Shown here in pieces: positions 23,880 through 37,550 of a stretch of 64,000 nt of DNA; the stretch's first letter is position 1; each line of letters starts with the position of its first letter. The position numbers and the translations under genes are program-made. The notes under the pieces were generated by a model. The model ran no database searches, was not told the origin of the DNA, and saw nothing but the letters and a program-made list of their open reading frames with translations. Origin of the DNA: Batillaria attramentaria (taxonomy: Eukaryota > Mollusca > Gastropoda > Batillariidae); contig JACVVK020000036.1 of assembly GCA_018292915.2 (NCBI GenBank), forward strand, positions 2,602,501 to 2,666,500, in the 5' to 3' direction.

Positions 23880-24062
23880 ATCTGTGATTTTTCCTGGCTA
23901 CCGGGCTGCTCATCGGGGGTTCCTGTCCGGGTTATCCGGCTTTCCTCCCCCAGCAAAATTGAAAAATAGGATCGGTGTTGGTTGGCGCTGCAGCGCGGCG
24001 ACGCGCTTCCCCCGGGGGGAACCAGCCCGAATTTCCCGAGAGGAAGATTAAAGTAGTTTAAA
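23880..24062 (+). mobile_element. SINE-C 3' part
   Basis: Shares taccgggctgctcatcgggg, ggctttcctcccccagcaaa and the tail cccgaatttcccgagaggaa with the copy at 5765. Confidence 0.7.
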
Positions 24063-25233
24063 AAAAAATAGTAACGATGTCTAAAAAAAAAAAAAAAAAA
24101 AAAAGGCAACAGTGAGGTAAAATGGAGTAACGATGTGTAATTGATGGGGAAAAAAAGCAGCAACAAAAAACAACTTTGAGGTAATGCTTGATAAGATCTT
24201 TCTGTGATCCTGCACCGTGGTAGTTTTTGTCTGGCAACGGCTTGAATACGCGCCCACGTGTACACACGCCATGCTCAGTGATGCAGTGTGTGTGTGTGGT
24301 CTCCCAGGCCGCAGTGAAATGTGACACAACAGTGAAAGCCCTCATGAACTTTTGACACATGTTCACAGAAACTACGCTTGTGAGAAATTACTGGCACTCA
24401 TGCAATCTCTACATTATTAGAGTATTTTTCACTCGCGCCCGTCTGTTGACAATGTTACTACAACTGCAGTACACATGTAGGGCCTACACCGTCTGTTGCT
24501 GTGCTCGGAACGTGAGCGGCCCTGGAAACTCCAGTCGTAAGCGCTGTTGCTGCAGCCGCAACACAATAAATCTCTGGGAAACTGGCTGAGCAAGTAGTGC
24601 AAAACATGTTTATTGTCCCCCTTTAACTGGGCCGTAAACATTGCTCGGTTACCTCCCTTCCCTGCTCAGCGCGTTCTTTTTGTCTGTTTTATCATCGCCG
24701 TTAGAAAGTTTTATTTCGCGGTTTGTTGTGACCTTGACCTCATTTGGCCTTGACCTTATGGTTCCTGTGCATGTAGTAAATTTTGTACCGCTAACAAGTT
24801 GGCTGGCCTTTATTTACCAGTAACATTGCCAACAAACTTAATGTCATGTGTTCGCCATATAAAGCATGATCGCTTTTGTTCTGCAGATTTTTGCCTTTCT
24901 GTTAGCATCGTGTGAAGGAAACGCTAACTGTTTATCATTTCACTGAGCAGCCCCAAACTGACATCGATCTGTGCGGAACAGCTGCTGGATGAAATATTTA
25001 AGCTAGGATCTTGACATACTGCCTGCAACCGTACAGTTTCAATCCCGTATTTATTTATTTATTTATTTATTCATTTATGTCCGGCATACGCTAGTGCTGA
25101 CCGGCCGCATTAGGCTAGTTCCTGATCTGAATGTATGTTACCGATACCAGCATCGAACTAATGACTGATTATGTACTAGTACAGACTGACTGAAGTAGTC
25201 CACGGTAAATACTATGGCTGGTTCTTACACTAG

Positions 25234-25371
25234 CACCGAGACGAGCAGAAAACAAAGCGGCCGCCAGCAGCCGAAAACCTCCGGTACCTACTGCCAAATC
25301 TGCTGCAGCGTCTCCAAAGGCGACCACGACATCTAGTCGATCAGCAGCTAAACCGTCGTCTGTCGCCAACA
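25234..25371 (+). CDS. Internal exon, basic Ala/Ser/Pro-rich, 138 nt, phase 1 to 1
   Basis: The acceptor gttcttacactag and donor a|gtaagt flank 138 nt open in phase 1. The product starts TPRRAENKAAASSRKPPVP, continues through TAKSAAASPKATTTSSRSAAK and ends KPSSVAN. It has the Lys/Ser/Pro/Ala composition typical of microtubule-binding linkers. It leaves phase 1, so it could join directly to the phase-1 acceptor at 51560. Confidence 0.75.
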
Positions 25372-26562
25372 GTAAGTCCCAACCTCCAACACCTCAGTGG
25401 CGTCGCTTTCTCTCCCCCCCCCCTCCCCCCCCCCCCCCAGCTTCGTTTGTGCTCACCAGTGTGTTTCGGTTTTCTGGGCTTCACCGTTTTTGTCGTAGAA
25501 GGCGTGTGCTGCTCTCTCAATTCCCCCATCCCACCCACCCCCCACCCCACCCCCAAGCACCATCCATCCCCACCGCAAGATGTTGAGAAATGTGGTGTGT
25601 TTCGTGTCAGTAGAAGTGTTCTTTTGGACTTCGCTGAAAACTTCGCTTTTTGTTGTAGAAGTCGTTTTCGGGCAGTTGTTTCTTTCTTTTTAAATTTTGT
25701 AGATGTCTGGAAGCGTTGTGGTGTGTTTCGTGTAGAGCTGGGTGCAGGCAGACCGATGCAGTTAAGAAATGTAGCGATGTTGCATGTTTTAGATTGGCGT
25801 TTAATTGCTTGCTTCCTCTGCTTTGCCACTTCGCCTTCCCCCCCCCCCCCCCCCCCCCCGGTTTTTCTGTATGCTTGCTGCAAACACCTGGCTCCGCTTT
25901 CTTTCCAGTCTTTCCAGTTCTTTCCCCCCCTCACTCCAACTCAGGCACAACTTCCTTGTCGTACTCGAAATGTTCAGTGTGTTTGTGTGTGTGCGTGCGT
26001 GTGTGTGTGCTTATTTGTTTTTAAGTGGTCCCCGTTTTGACATCGTCCAGGATAAGCCTGAGTACATCCACTTTGCAATGCCCAACCACGCCTCACGAAA
26101 CGTCGGCTGCACATTTCAACGTTTACCTCTTGCAAACATTTCACAAGCGTGTGGCGTTTGTATACACAAGGGGGGATGAGTGAATCTTTTTCGCTTTGAG
26201 GTATAAGTGATACGATTCAATTTGCCACCCCCCTCCCCCCCCCCCCAAAAAAAAAAAAGAAAAGAAAAGAAAAAAAGGTAAGAATTATGTACTGTTTATT
26301 CTGCTCTGTGACTTGTTTTGCAACATTTGTAAACAGTATAAAGCAGATTTTTTTGATCATGTGAAACGTCGGGTTTTTCCCCTTCGGTTCCCCCCCCCCC
26401 CCCCCGACTGGTTTCCTATGTTAAGTTTTTAATTGTGGATGTTCTACATTACTGAAAAAAACAGGTCTATTAACAACTAGAGGTCAGGAGCTTTGCTTGT
26501 GGCTTGCGGTGAACTTGGCTTTTCTCCCCCCTTTCATTTCTTGTTCTCAGGAATCACCTACG

Positions 26563-26835
<273 letters not shown>

Positions 26836-27092
26836 TTTTCTTGTATACCATTATACCATTATACGGACCAAGAACCTCAATACAAACTGCGTTTTTAAAA
26901 ATAAGGAATGCACCAACCCTTGTGACTTAGCAGGTAGAAGAAAAAAAAATTGAAATTAACTGCAGGCTGCGGCATGCCTTGGTTTAGTTCACACCATATA
27001 GTCACGTGGAATGGGTTGGGTAGAAGAACTGTCTTCCGGGTATCACCCTTATAGCTAAACTCTCCACGTTCGGGGGCTTCGTTTCTCTGTAG

Positions 27093-27217
27093 TAACTCCA
27101 CTGCCAAAGAAGGCACAACAAACAAAACGTAAAACTGACACTAAGTGCCGGTTCTCCTGGCCGGAAACACAACCTGCTCCTCTCTTCAGCAGAACATTTA
27201 CCGACCGGAGTGTGCAG
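27093..27217 (+). CDS. Probable internal exon, 125 nt, phase 1 to 0
   Basis: The acceptor gtttctctgtag and donor cag|gtacgg bracket a frame open in phase 1: TPLPKKAQQTKRKTDTK, then CRFSWPETQPAPLFSRTF, ending RSVQ. The basic start resembles the previous exon. It ends in phase 0, but the next core exon (51560) takes phase 1. Either one more exon of phase 0 to 1 is missing, or this exon belongs to another isoform or is false. It would also be compatible with the phase-0 exon at 52845. Confidence 0.45.
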
Positions 27218-28110
27218 GTACGGCGAAACCCGCCCCCCAACACTTCACCCTCCCTAGCAAGCCATCCGTGCCGACTGATTGTGGAAGCTATGCTGCAAGT
27301 TTCTGCGCGGATGTCTGAGTGTAGACAGATGGGTCGGGTTTTGCGGTGATTTCTTTCAAAAGGCCACACTTACCTGGGCTACATTACACTCAGAATGTCA
27401 GGAACCTGCGCAGTGCTGGTTTTCAGTCTTTTCCCCCCGTTCTCCGTTAGTCGTGTTCCTGATGGCAGTCACCCAGTCTACCCGGCTGGCGCGTTAGCTG
27501 ATGAGGCTTTGGGGAATGGGATGGCGGTAGAAAGGTGTTTGGGGTGAAGGTTGGGTGGAGGGGAGATAGTGGGGTGGGTAGGAGGGGCCGGGGATGGTGG
27601 AAGTAGGAGTTTGGGGGGGGGGGGGGGAATCTGGCTTGTCCCGCTACCAACACAATGGCTTTCTCACTGACTCAGACTTCCGTGGGGTCTAACGTAAAAC
27701 GAGAACGAAACCCGCTGTTGGTGTGAAACACGGACCGATTAAAAAAAAATTCTTTAGGCATAATGGTACTTTCACTTATGATCAAATCTCTTACTTTCTT
27801 GAAGCTCTTGTAAGCGACTTTCTAACCGGTAATGTTGATTGGGTTTGGAGTGGCGTGAAGGACGAGACAAATACACTGTTGATGTGAAACAGGGCACATC
27901 GTCAAATGATGTCAATAGGATGGCTACTTTCACTTATTACCAGCAGATCTCTTTATGTTTCCGGAAGTTCTTAGAATCTTTTTCATCTGGCCTGAGCAGC
28001 ACAAAGGGCGGGCTTCATAAACAAAGTGATAATTGGTGTGAAGCGCGTGTCGATTCTTATTTTCTTTTTATCATCGTTATTTCCCTGTAAGTATGGTGGC
28101 TGCTTCAGTG

Positions 28111-28188
<78 letters not shown>

Positions 28189-31100
28189 CCTGAAGTTCTT
28201 GCAGGCGGTTCACAAAGATTCTCTTGTACTGCTAGCACGCAGACATAATTTATCTCAATGCATTCCGAAAACTGACTGACTCGAAACATGCATTTTGTGT
28301 CTTGCTGCACGTCAAAACAAACAACCAATGAATCAGTGTCGGCCTGAGCCCCATCCACTGGCATTTCCCCGTGTGTAACACTCGTCGTTTGGACTGGCGC
28401 CCTGTTCGGCTGTGTGGTGTAGTGTTCAGTGTTGAACCACGGGGCATTATCTCCAGCATGTAAACGAGACATGCGGAATTGTAAACAATGGAGTGGCAAA
28501 ATGTTCCCCCTGCCAGACGGATGGGGCGAGATATTATCACAGCCATGATGATTCAGACTTCATGAAGCAAGGCCGCCCGACAGCTCAGTCACGTACCGCA
28601 ATATCGGCTTCACAAATCCCAGTTTATGAGAAAGGGAGGAAACTGCGTGCATTTACTTGATTTCCTCCCTTTGATGCATGATTTGGCCTTTGTTCAAACT
28701 ATGACCTAAACTTACACCGGAACGAAGCTACAGTTGTAGGTCGCTATCGTATTCCTCCTTCCCCCTCTCCTCTCCCCTCCTCTCCCCTCCTCAGCATCTT
28801 TCTTCCCCAGCATCCTTCTTCCCCATCATCCGTCATCAACGCCCCCGCTGTGCATGATACTGTATGATGCTCACGTTGAAATGGCGAGGGGGGGGGGGGG
28901 GGCAAACATAATAAATAAACGCTAGTCATTGTCCTCACACATTGTAAGTATTTTCTCAAGCTCTCAAACAGCGCTGGCAGAATCTTAACACATACTGGAC
29001 AAACTCGTTTTCCGAATTTGCATTTTACCTACCAGGTGAACTTTGAACGTGTCAAGACTTTGTTTTATTTGGCGGGTGTGGGGATGGGGCGTTGTAGAGA
29101 GCGCCTTTTTGGTGTTGATGTAGACGTATATATATCCTGTATATCAGTTTATACCGGGAACATTTCTCTAATTTGCTTCAGCCTCCGGGTTTCACAGCAA
29201 AGTGTGGTGGTTGGTGTGGGTTTGTGATGTTGCAATTTTTCTCGCGGCGGTCAGTTGGCGCAAGACATGACCAGATTCATGCTATGGCCAGATGGGAATA
29301 TTGCGACCTGTTTCCGAATCTGGACTCGTGCTATTTGTTTGGGTTCGTTCGAAGCAGTTATTGTTGACGTTTTACAGTCTGACGTCACGTTTTACCAGTG
29401 TCTAATTCGCTTGGTGTTGACCCACGATCTCAAGAGGAACATGTACTGCAGCATTTGACCACCAAGAGACATGAGCGGAGGGTCACTGGAGCGTTACCGT
29501 GCATTGCACGCCTGACCGAACCGGGGCGTGTTCGCACCTGTCTACAGCTTCTGTTGTACCCTGTACTGTCTTTATGGTGCGAGTATGTTTCACGGTTGTG
29601 TAGAGTTAGGACGTAGCCGTTCCTTGGCTTACCTGTAGCAGCGGTTTTAGCCGTTAAGTCGAGGTGTGTTAATCTCAAGTTGCCGATGTATAGTACATCA
29701 CTACATCTGTCATGCGGTAAGGGACGGGCGGGATTAACGCCAGGTTATCCCGAGACAATAGTGTGTGACTGAGTCAAGCGGAAAGCCTCTTAGGGCTTAA
29801 AGCGGCACGTACAAGGCTTGGTAAAGTGACGGAATGCTTGTGTGAAAGCGGTGCAGGTAGAGTTTCCTCATATCACAGGCGCGTGGGTTGGGATTTGACT
29901 GACTTGTACAAATTTGATCATCTGTGTCATTTTGGTTTGAAAAGGATCAGTGTGTCAGTGATCTGACGAGACTTCATGATTCGGTATCAGTGTTTGCTTT
30001 CACGAGCATAGTGAAGCATTCCAAAGATCAACAGCATTATCCAGTCTTTGTGCAGTCAAGCGCGTCCACCCCAATCTTTCTTTCATCGATGACGTGCGCG
30101 AAAGGATAGATAGCGGTACCGTGCTGATTGGCTCGGCCTTTTGAACTCTTTCTGTGGGAGGACACACACCTACCCACCCCTGTGTCTAGCACTGAAATCA
30201 TCGGACAGGGAGGGGTAGAGAGAAGGGGGGCGGAGGGTCGCTTGATAGAACGTGAGTGGGGGACACAGGCCGAGTGTTGACGGTCAGCAGTAGGCTGTTT
30301 GGACACGCTCTTAGCAACTACAATGTCGTTTCTTGTGTCGGCCACGAGGCGCCGTGTGTAATAATCCCGCCGGTGTTCAGTGGCGCACGGCGTGTAATCG
30401 AAATGGACGCGAGTGGTACTGGTGTTACCCCGCTCCAAATAGTGGCCAGTCAGGGTAGAGTGTTTCCAGACAGTAGCACCGACTGTTTCCATTTTTAAAT
30501 TTGAGTAACACCGAGTGTTTCCAACGGTTTGTTGGCTTGAAACGCAAAGAGGGTCAGTTTGTCAACCAGACAACGACTTCGACTCCCGTGTTACTGCAGT
30601 TACGTGTGTGCATGCTCACATTTCCAATCAGTCATCGTCATAACTTGACTTTGAAACGGAGTAGCACGGGAAACACCCACGACCATCTTGTCTGCCCCCC
30701 TGTGTGGCGAGTCTGTCCGCGTCGGCCAGGTGTGTGGAGCTGTCTGGGGGCCAGCTGGTCCACGTTGTGCAAGATGTGTTTTTATCCCACATCGTTCTCC
30801 CCGGGCGTGGGTAGAAAGGTGTTTATGACCATGCCTCCCTGGCGGCATCTCCGTCTGGAAGAAAACGGCTCCCTGACATTTTAGCCGAAGACCCGATACA
30901 GGGCAGCCATCATGGTCTGCGCATCTTGCATAAAGAGCTGCACGTGAGGGAGGGCACGAGGACCGCGGGGTGTAATGCGGGGTGGGGTGATGTAACGCCC
31001 CTTGTCTTTGTCTGGCCGGCTCTCGGCAATTTCGTGGAAGCGGTTCTTTGTGATCAGTGATATCTTCCTGGAGAACGGCCGCTGAACTTTCGAACCTGGG

Positions 31101-31715
31101 GTTTTTGTGTGTCGTGCAGCCCTGACTCACTGTAGACATATTTCACTGACGGAATGAGGAGGTAAAAAGACGTAATGTCGGATGATGTCATGTCAGTATT
31201 TCGGCTTCGTTGAAGACTTCTTTGGGACAAGTGCTCTATCTCTGTACCGACGGAACAGTTGTAGGTTTTGTTCACGGACGAATGGAGGAAGAGGACACGA
31301 CTGCCATTCATGTTTCTAGTCGTCTGCTTGTAAGGGCATGCTTCACTCGACTGTGAGCAGACGGGCAGAACTCAGAATCGCCCACACTGCCCGCATGAAC
31401 AGAACGATACGACGTTGATAAGGTTATCACATGTTTTATTTTACTGCTTGATCTACAAGAAATGGGACGGTGATATGTGAGATGCCGAAGTCGCGTCACT
31501 GTTGCTTGTAAACTAGCGACATTCGTGGTCGTATTTGCAAGAAGAAGTTTCGGATACCACCTTCGATATTCCACGCTGCTCAATATAAAATGTGTCTCAG
31601 CCTGTGACACGTCATCCACAGACTTATGACGACATAATAGGGTCACAGTGTGATTCTTATCGCCGCACACGGAGTACGCCGATACCGAGATACGTTCAAA
31701 CGCAACTAGCGCCCG
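27218..31715 (+). other. Gene-poor stretch, mostly unique sequence
   Basis: It contains an imperfect tandem duplication near 27700-28060 (repeated ctgttg-gtgtgaaaca and tactttcacttat blocks), a (TG)n run at 28111-28187 and a CRE at 29380-29387. The open frames at 30037-31139 on the minus strand have random-looking composition and are not called. Confidence 0.5.
28111..28187 (+). repeat. (TG)n microsatellite
   Basis: Uninterrupted run. Confidence 0.97.
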
Positions 31716-31905
31716 ATGAATGTACCTTGCGAGAGGGAAATGATGACGTACGTTTCGGCGGTTGCTGACGTTCTGTGTGTCGTGCTGGAAGGCACTGTCA
31801 TCATTACCATGACGTCACTACTCCTCTCTGTCGCGTGGACGTCATACTGTGACGCAGGGCTGGCGTCACGGGGAAGTTTTGTCGCCATTCAGAACACAAA
31901 CAAAG
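31716..31905 (+). CDS. Candidate alternative first exon with hydrophobic segment
   Basis: Starts ATGAATGTACCT and ends at donor g|gtaaga (31906) in phase 1. It encodes 63 residues: a short polar head, then VLCVVLEGTVIITMTSLLL, hydrophobic enough to span a membrane or act as a signal anchor, then a polar tail ending AIQNTNK. A palindromic CRE (TGACGTCA, 31810-31817) lies inside. Phase 1 would let it splice to the exon at 51560. There is no homology evidence. Confidence 0.3.
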
Positions 31906-32022
31906 GTAAGAGAGATTTCCAGTCTGGCAGTTATGAAAATTCATTATCCTGAATGCAATACTCTAATGTCTTGTCCGTTGTTCACCATTTCCATCCAGCT
32001 CACTGTCACGGTGCATCGTCAC

Positions 32023-32190
32023 AATTATCACCATCACCATCACCAGCATCGACGTCGAGAATTATCAGCATCTTTGAAATTTAGTGAACCTCATCGTCAT
32101 CGTTTGATCATCATCGTTATGATCATCACCGTCATCGTCGTCGTCGTCGTCATCGTAATTATCATCATCGTCATCATCGCCATCGTCGTC
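32023..32190 (+). repeat. Imperfect (ATC/GTC)n trinucleotide region
   Basis: atcaccatcaccatcaccag and tcatcgtcgtcgtcgtcgtc blocks; open on both strands, so it gives poly-Asp and poly-Ile shadow frames. Confidence 0.85.
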
Positions 32191-32776
32191 GCCCGTCCTG
32201 TCATCAGTTGGTATACTGGCTTTGTTTACGTCACTTCGTGAAATGCTGCCGGTATATTTACCAGAGGAACACACACACACGAGCGCACACACATACACAC
32301 ACGTACACACACACACACACACACACAGTGGCATCTAGACGAGTACAAGTACACTAGAGTACACGACAGTTTCTCAACACACTACTACGTGTATTGCCCT
32401 AATACCATAAACCGGTTTCGTCCGTTCTAATATGCGCAACTTGAACAGCGGCATACTTGTACATGTCTACCTAGTTAGGTCTAAAGCACAGTGTTCGGCG
32501 TGGATGTCTTTCTTGTGAAAGATTCGTGAGTAGACCACGGTTAGCATCTTACGTTAGTGAGAGAAATTCCATGGGGGTCACAGTATGTCCGTGGCGCTCC
32601 GTGTCACCATTACTGCTGGCCCTCGACCACTGCTCGTTCAGTAAAGGCGCTGTTCTTTGTGTGTTTGGCTTTATTTTGACACTGTGCCAGTAGAGGAGCT
32701 GGCTTGTCTCTTGCTGCTAGTGAAGGTCATAGGTCAGGCAGGCTGTGTACCCATTGAGTTCATTATCCACCCCACC

Positions 32777-32778
32777 CC

Positions 32779-32868
<90 letters not shown>
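32777..32868 (+). repeat. (CT)n(CA)n microsatellite
   Basis: CT run switching to CA run. Confidence 0.97.
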
Positions 32869-32872
<4 letters not shown>

Positions 32873-35800
32873 TTCTGAGAGAAAGAGGCTGTCAGGCATA
32901 TCAAGCTTGTCAAGACAAAGATGTACTTACGTCATTTGTGATAAGACCTGATCATGACACTCTGTATCTACTGAGGAAACTTCCTTCTTCATCAAGTGTT
33001 TATGAATCCGGGGCTCACTTTTTACTTGAAGCGCCATTGCCATGCACTCGATCGTCCAGAGCGAGAGAGAGAGAGAGACTTCGACCCCGACATATTATTA
33101 ATTAGCCCGTACCAGTGGAGTCAGTGAGGCTTTTTGTTTCAGTTACATAACATTTCTGGCGCCGCGTCAGTAACAGCGATGATGATCTGACATGGGATAA
33201 CAAGATTTACAAGAGCAGGCATACAGCAGGCATACTCGCACAAAACAACAACCAAAAGAGAGAGGTGGGGGTTGGGAGGAGGGGGGGGGGCGCTGTGTAC
33301 CTGGGACCGACCTGTTTCTGTATCGTGGCGATGTTCATGCTGGCTTGGTGTTTGGCATGGTGTCAAAGGAATGGAGGCGGGGGAACTGAAAGCAGTCGGC
33401 ACAATCACGTCACTGAGAGCGGCAGTTGTCAGTCGGGCCAACCAACTATACACCAGCGCCATCTTCATCTCACCTGCTGCACTCTCCCTGTTCCCCATGC
33501 CATCACTGACTGTGCTTGCTGCACCAGTGTCTTGGGACGTCAGTCGGTGTAACACAGGCTTTTTCTTGTGTTAGGGAACCGCAAGATTTCTGTCACTGAC
33601 TTTCGCGGTCTCTGGTCTCATGGGACGGCGGTCGATGTAACACAGGCTTCTTCTGTGTTGGGGGAACTGCAAGATTTCTGTCAGTTTTCTGGCTTTTCTG
33701 ATTTCTTCAGATCGACGGTAGATTCGGTGACACGGAGAAAATGTGAAACCTGCAAGGAGGAAATGTACTACTGTGCGTTCTGGAGTTCTGTAATCAGCTC
33801 TGGCCTTGGCTGATGTGATACCTTCGGGAAGAAAATTTAATGCAGGATTGTTGTTTCTCGAATGAGTTCTTGAATCAGATGTGTACGGCCGTGGCTGACC
33901 ATGGAGGTGAAGGGAAAAACTGGTGTGTTTAGAAAACACAACTGAATAAGCTGATTGACTTGACTCGGTGCGTGTGTGTGTGTGTGTGTTTGCCTAACGT
34001 TCAGGGATTAACGGTATGAAGACATGACGTGTCAGTGGCAGCTTGTAATCGGCGTTTCGGTCGTGAGATGAAACAGCGATCGTCTGCCGCGCTACAAATG
34101 TCGCCATCGTTGCAAGTTCCGTTGCGCAGTTTGTCCGTTTTCGTTGATTGCGTGTGAACTCGGTGAGTTTTCTGTCAAAAGGCAACATTCGTGCAAGGTG
34201 AGGGTCGGCACTGTTGATTCTGTTCTCAGAGATAGAGTCATGTAGGAAGGTTCTGGAGAACATGGAGAGCAACGTCTTTAACATACCTAAGGCCCATCGT
34301 CCAAGACATAATTATACACAGGGTTTAAATTTTCCACCTTTGGCTTAGAATTGTCCTCTGCCGAAAGAGTGTGTGTCCTCCTCTGAAGCACTCAAACCCA
34401 TGCCGAAACGCACTAAATTGCACAGAGTCTAGTGTAGTTCTAAAAAGTTATCCTCCAGTTAAAGTGTTGCCTTCTCAGAAACACTCAAAATCATGCAAAA
34501 ATGCACAAAATTACACAGATTTCTGTCTGATTTTAAAGGAAATTGGGGGGGGGGGGATCGCCCCGGACATCATTATGATATGGGCGTAGCAATAACATAA
34601 CTGTGATTGTAGTGTCTAACATCCTGCCCCGTCGACACCTGCACAGTTACAGCATCTCACAAGCTGGCATAGAGCCAACAAAAGGTGAGACGAAAACCGG
34701 AAAGCGTGGCGTTTTTTTTACAACATTGCTGCCAGTCGCTGACTAGAAGAACCCCGGGCCGTTTCATTTCTCGTCCGCGCGGCCAGTAGAGGTCATTGTA
34801 TTGCGTTTAGGGCTCTACTCATCACTAGGATAGATTATTTCGAGCATACAGGAGCACTGACAAGCGCCGGAAACTCTTTTAAGTCTTTGCACTGGATGGC
34901 CATCAGACTGGCGCCCTGCGTGGAACCGCCCGTCTCCAATAGCTGCTTCATCCTGACGACAACAAACAGGCACTTGCCTCACGCTGTTTAGTACACTAGT
35001 TACTAGGATTTCTCTTTCTCCTATCTCTCAGCAGCAGCAGCAGCGGGACTGAGCTTCAGTTTGGCAAGGTGGTTGTTGATACTATTAATTCCGCGCCCAG
35101 CCAGTCTGTAAATAGGAACGGAATGTGAAACGTGCAGGCTCTGGGCCAAAACAGCAATAATAGACTCCCTTGGGGGGTGATAAACCCACACCACTGTCGT
35201 ATTTACCGGCGTGTGAAGTACAGGTAGCGAGAGAAAAGGAAAACAAACATCGGGTGTTTTAGGTGGGTGGAGGGAACACGCTAGGGAATGGTAGGTATAG
35301 TTTGGCTGAGTCTCGTGGGGTTTGGTACAGACAGACTACTGGCGTGCTTAGCTATGGAGAGAAAGTATTTTTGAATACTAGTACGCAATAGTCAGCCTAA
35401 GTTCTTGAAAGGTTAGCAGCAGCTGGCATTGTATTTTGCTCTATTCGGACTTCGCTTTTGGTCGCCCGGGGGAGGGGGGGGGGGGGGATCTCCATGGCGG
35501 GGTAGAGGATCGGAAAAGCTCGGTTTTTCGAGACCGGCTAAGTTCGTAGATCGACTCTCGTGTGAAAACGCTTTGGGCAGGTGCTCCGTGCATACCGTCC
35601 TGGACACGTAGTGAGGTACATCCGTAAGAAGAGAATATTTGATTGGTCATGAGAGAAGGAGGGGGAAGGGGAGAGAGGGGGGGGGGACGTAGTAGGATGG
35701 CAGGAGAGATGCTAGAATCTCGTTGGACGGTCCATGCGGGTGTCAGCTGAGAAAGGCCGATAGGGAATAGGATAGGGCGGGGTGGGGGAGAGATAGCCTT

Positions 35801-36401
35801 CTACACAGACACCAGGAGACAAAGAGGGTCTGTTTTCACTGCTCTCCCAATACACTACATACACTCTTTTCTAGCCGTCCCCATCCGCTCTGGCATCGGG
35901 TTCTAGGCAGATAAACCCACTGCAAGCTTCGGCCAGTGAACGACAGTGAAACTACATGTATATGTACCACTTTGATGTGACTCAACACTGAACGTAGACA
36001 GATCAGAAATGATTGAGTGGACGGCAAGTATTCAGTGCAAGACCTCCAGTCTCAGGCGTGTGCGTCTATCGTTTGTTAAAGTACAATAGTTGTTTGACTT
36101 CTCTGTGTTCTTCTCTACTGCCGGGGCACACTTCTGTACTGTCCCTACCAGATGTGACTTTTCAAGACACAAGAACAGGACTTCTTTGTTCTCTGGAGGG
36201 AGGGATTCACTAGTCAAGAAGCTTGCCCACCACAGAGCGGGCGGTTAGTCTCACGGGAAAAGTACGTAGGGAAAATTCCTCACCTTTGATTCTTCGTGAA
36301 CAAAGTGGCGGTGGACTTCTGTGAACGTTTCGGGAAAACGCGCAGCGTCGGACGGTAAGCCTGAGCGGGGTAAGCGCGTCGCCGCAGTGTCGCCACCTGA
36401 A

Positions 36402-36717
36402 ATGTCGAGCTACAGCGGGCGGTCAGTGCAACATCGCTCCTCCTGGTACCTGGGCAACCCGGGCCTCGACTACACCAGGAGGAGCACAACATCCGACTAT
36501 GGCAGTAGCAGATACAGCAGCAACGACTTCCACAAATCGTACGGGTCCAGCAGCGGGTACGGGTCCAGCAGCGGGTACGGGTCCAGCGACTGTCGCTACG
36601 GCAGCACTACGGGGTACAGCAGGAGTAGAGTTAGTGACTATCGCACGAGTGGTCTGGGAACGACTAGTACTGTCACCAGCTCAACTACCCTGGACACCAG
36701 CAGGAGTCTTGCTGATG
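36402..36717 (+). CDS. Candidate alternative first exon: Ser/Tyr/Gly-rich N-terminus
   Basis: The ATG at 36402 is the first likely start: the frame is closed by TGA at 36297 and no good acceptor lies between. It runs 105 codons to donor g|gtaaga and ends in phase 1. The product begins MSSYSGRSVQHRSSWYLG and contains SYGSSSGYGSSSGYGSS, from an 18-bp tandem repeat (about 36538-36590), then a Ser/Thr-rich end. It resembles a low-complexity, prion-like or filament-head region; the family is not recognised. It may start an isoform of the coiled-coil gene or a small nested gene with exons 37551-37739 and 38280-38332. Confidence 0.55.
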
Positions 36718-36980
36718 GTAAGATCATCAACGTCGTCATCATCGATATCACCATCAGCATCGTCATCGTATCGTTGTAATCACTGTCATCGTTGACACCA
36801 TAAATCATCACTGATTGTCGCTAAATTGTTATCATCGACAGTATTATCTCCACCTTTGAATGGCTGATAGTGACACCTCAGAACAGTAAGTTTTTAATGT
36901 TGATTAACAACAACTGAAATAGGAAGTAGGTAAGGTCAGCAGTAATGATGCTTTTCTGTGGCGACGCTGTGAACCCACGT

Positions 36981-37163
36981 GGGAGTCGGCCGGGGTGGTC
37001 GAATGGTAGAGCGTTGGAGTTCTAATGCTCGGGTTGTGAGTTCGTATCCCGGCTGGGGCCAAATATTTGTGCTGGCTTTTTCATCGTTGCCCCGTCTTTG
37101 ATATCACCCGTATGTGGTGGAAAAGAACGTTAAACCCCCAAACACCCACCCACCCACCCACTC
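36981..37163 (+). mobile_element. SINE-A copy
   Basis: Complete head and body; (CCCA)n tail. 12-bp duplication ctgtgaacccac (36967-36978 and 37164-37175). It lies in the intron after the 36402 exon. Confidence 0.9.
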
Positions 37164-37550
37164 CTGTGAACCCACTACAACTACTAGGTGGAGTCTGCAG
37201 AGGGACTGTGCACGTGAGACCAGAAATATGTAGAGAGGCAAACCTGAGGCGGAAATTGGCTAGAATCGAGCTTTTGCTGTTGCTGTCGCTGCTGGTAGTG
37301 TTTTTTTGTTTTTGTTTTTTTGTTTTTTTGTTTTTTTTTGGTTTGTTTTGTTTTGTTTTGTTGTAAGCATTTAACTAAAGTTCGTTGTATCCACAAATCG
37401 GTCAGGACTGAGTCGAGTTGTTGTCAGTTGTTGTCGTCATTGTCAGTCATGGTGGTGGTGGTGGTGGTTGTTACGGCATGGAAAGTGATTTCCTAATGTA
37501 AGTGGTTTTGTGGCGAGACGCGGCTCTTGATTCTTGCTCGTCTGTCTTAG

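Larger units (their letters stand above)
31906..36401 (+). other. Non-coding stretch between candidate first exons
   Basis: It holds ATC/GTC-rich repeats (32023-32190), (AC)n runs, a local ~100-bp duplication at 33535-33690 (gatgtaacacaggctt blocks) and a diverged ~95-bp duplication at 34375-34530 (cactcaaa/aaatgcacaaaatt blocks). No supported gene. Confidence 0.5.

Noticed and set aside
25341..26040. Overlapping ~200-codon open frames on both strands
   Set aside because: They run through poly-C/poly-G and intron sequence around a real small exon; composition is low-complexity and there is no recognisable domain.
26050..26179. Frame reading DKPEYIHFAMPNHASRNVG after a cag
   Set aside because: It fits no neighbouring phase and ends without a donor; chance is likely.
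30037..31139. Two long minus-strand frames
   Set aside because: Cys/His/Arg-rich chance-like translation without motifs.
35032..35080. Very strong acceptor followed by a (CAG)n segment
   Set aside because: The frame stops in phase 0 and the only donor nearby (gtggtt) is weak.
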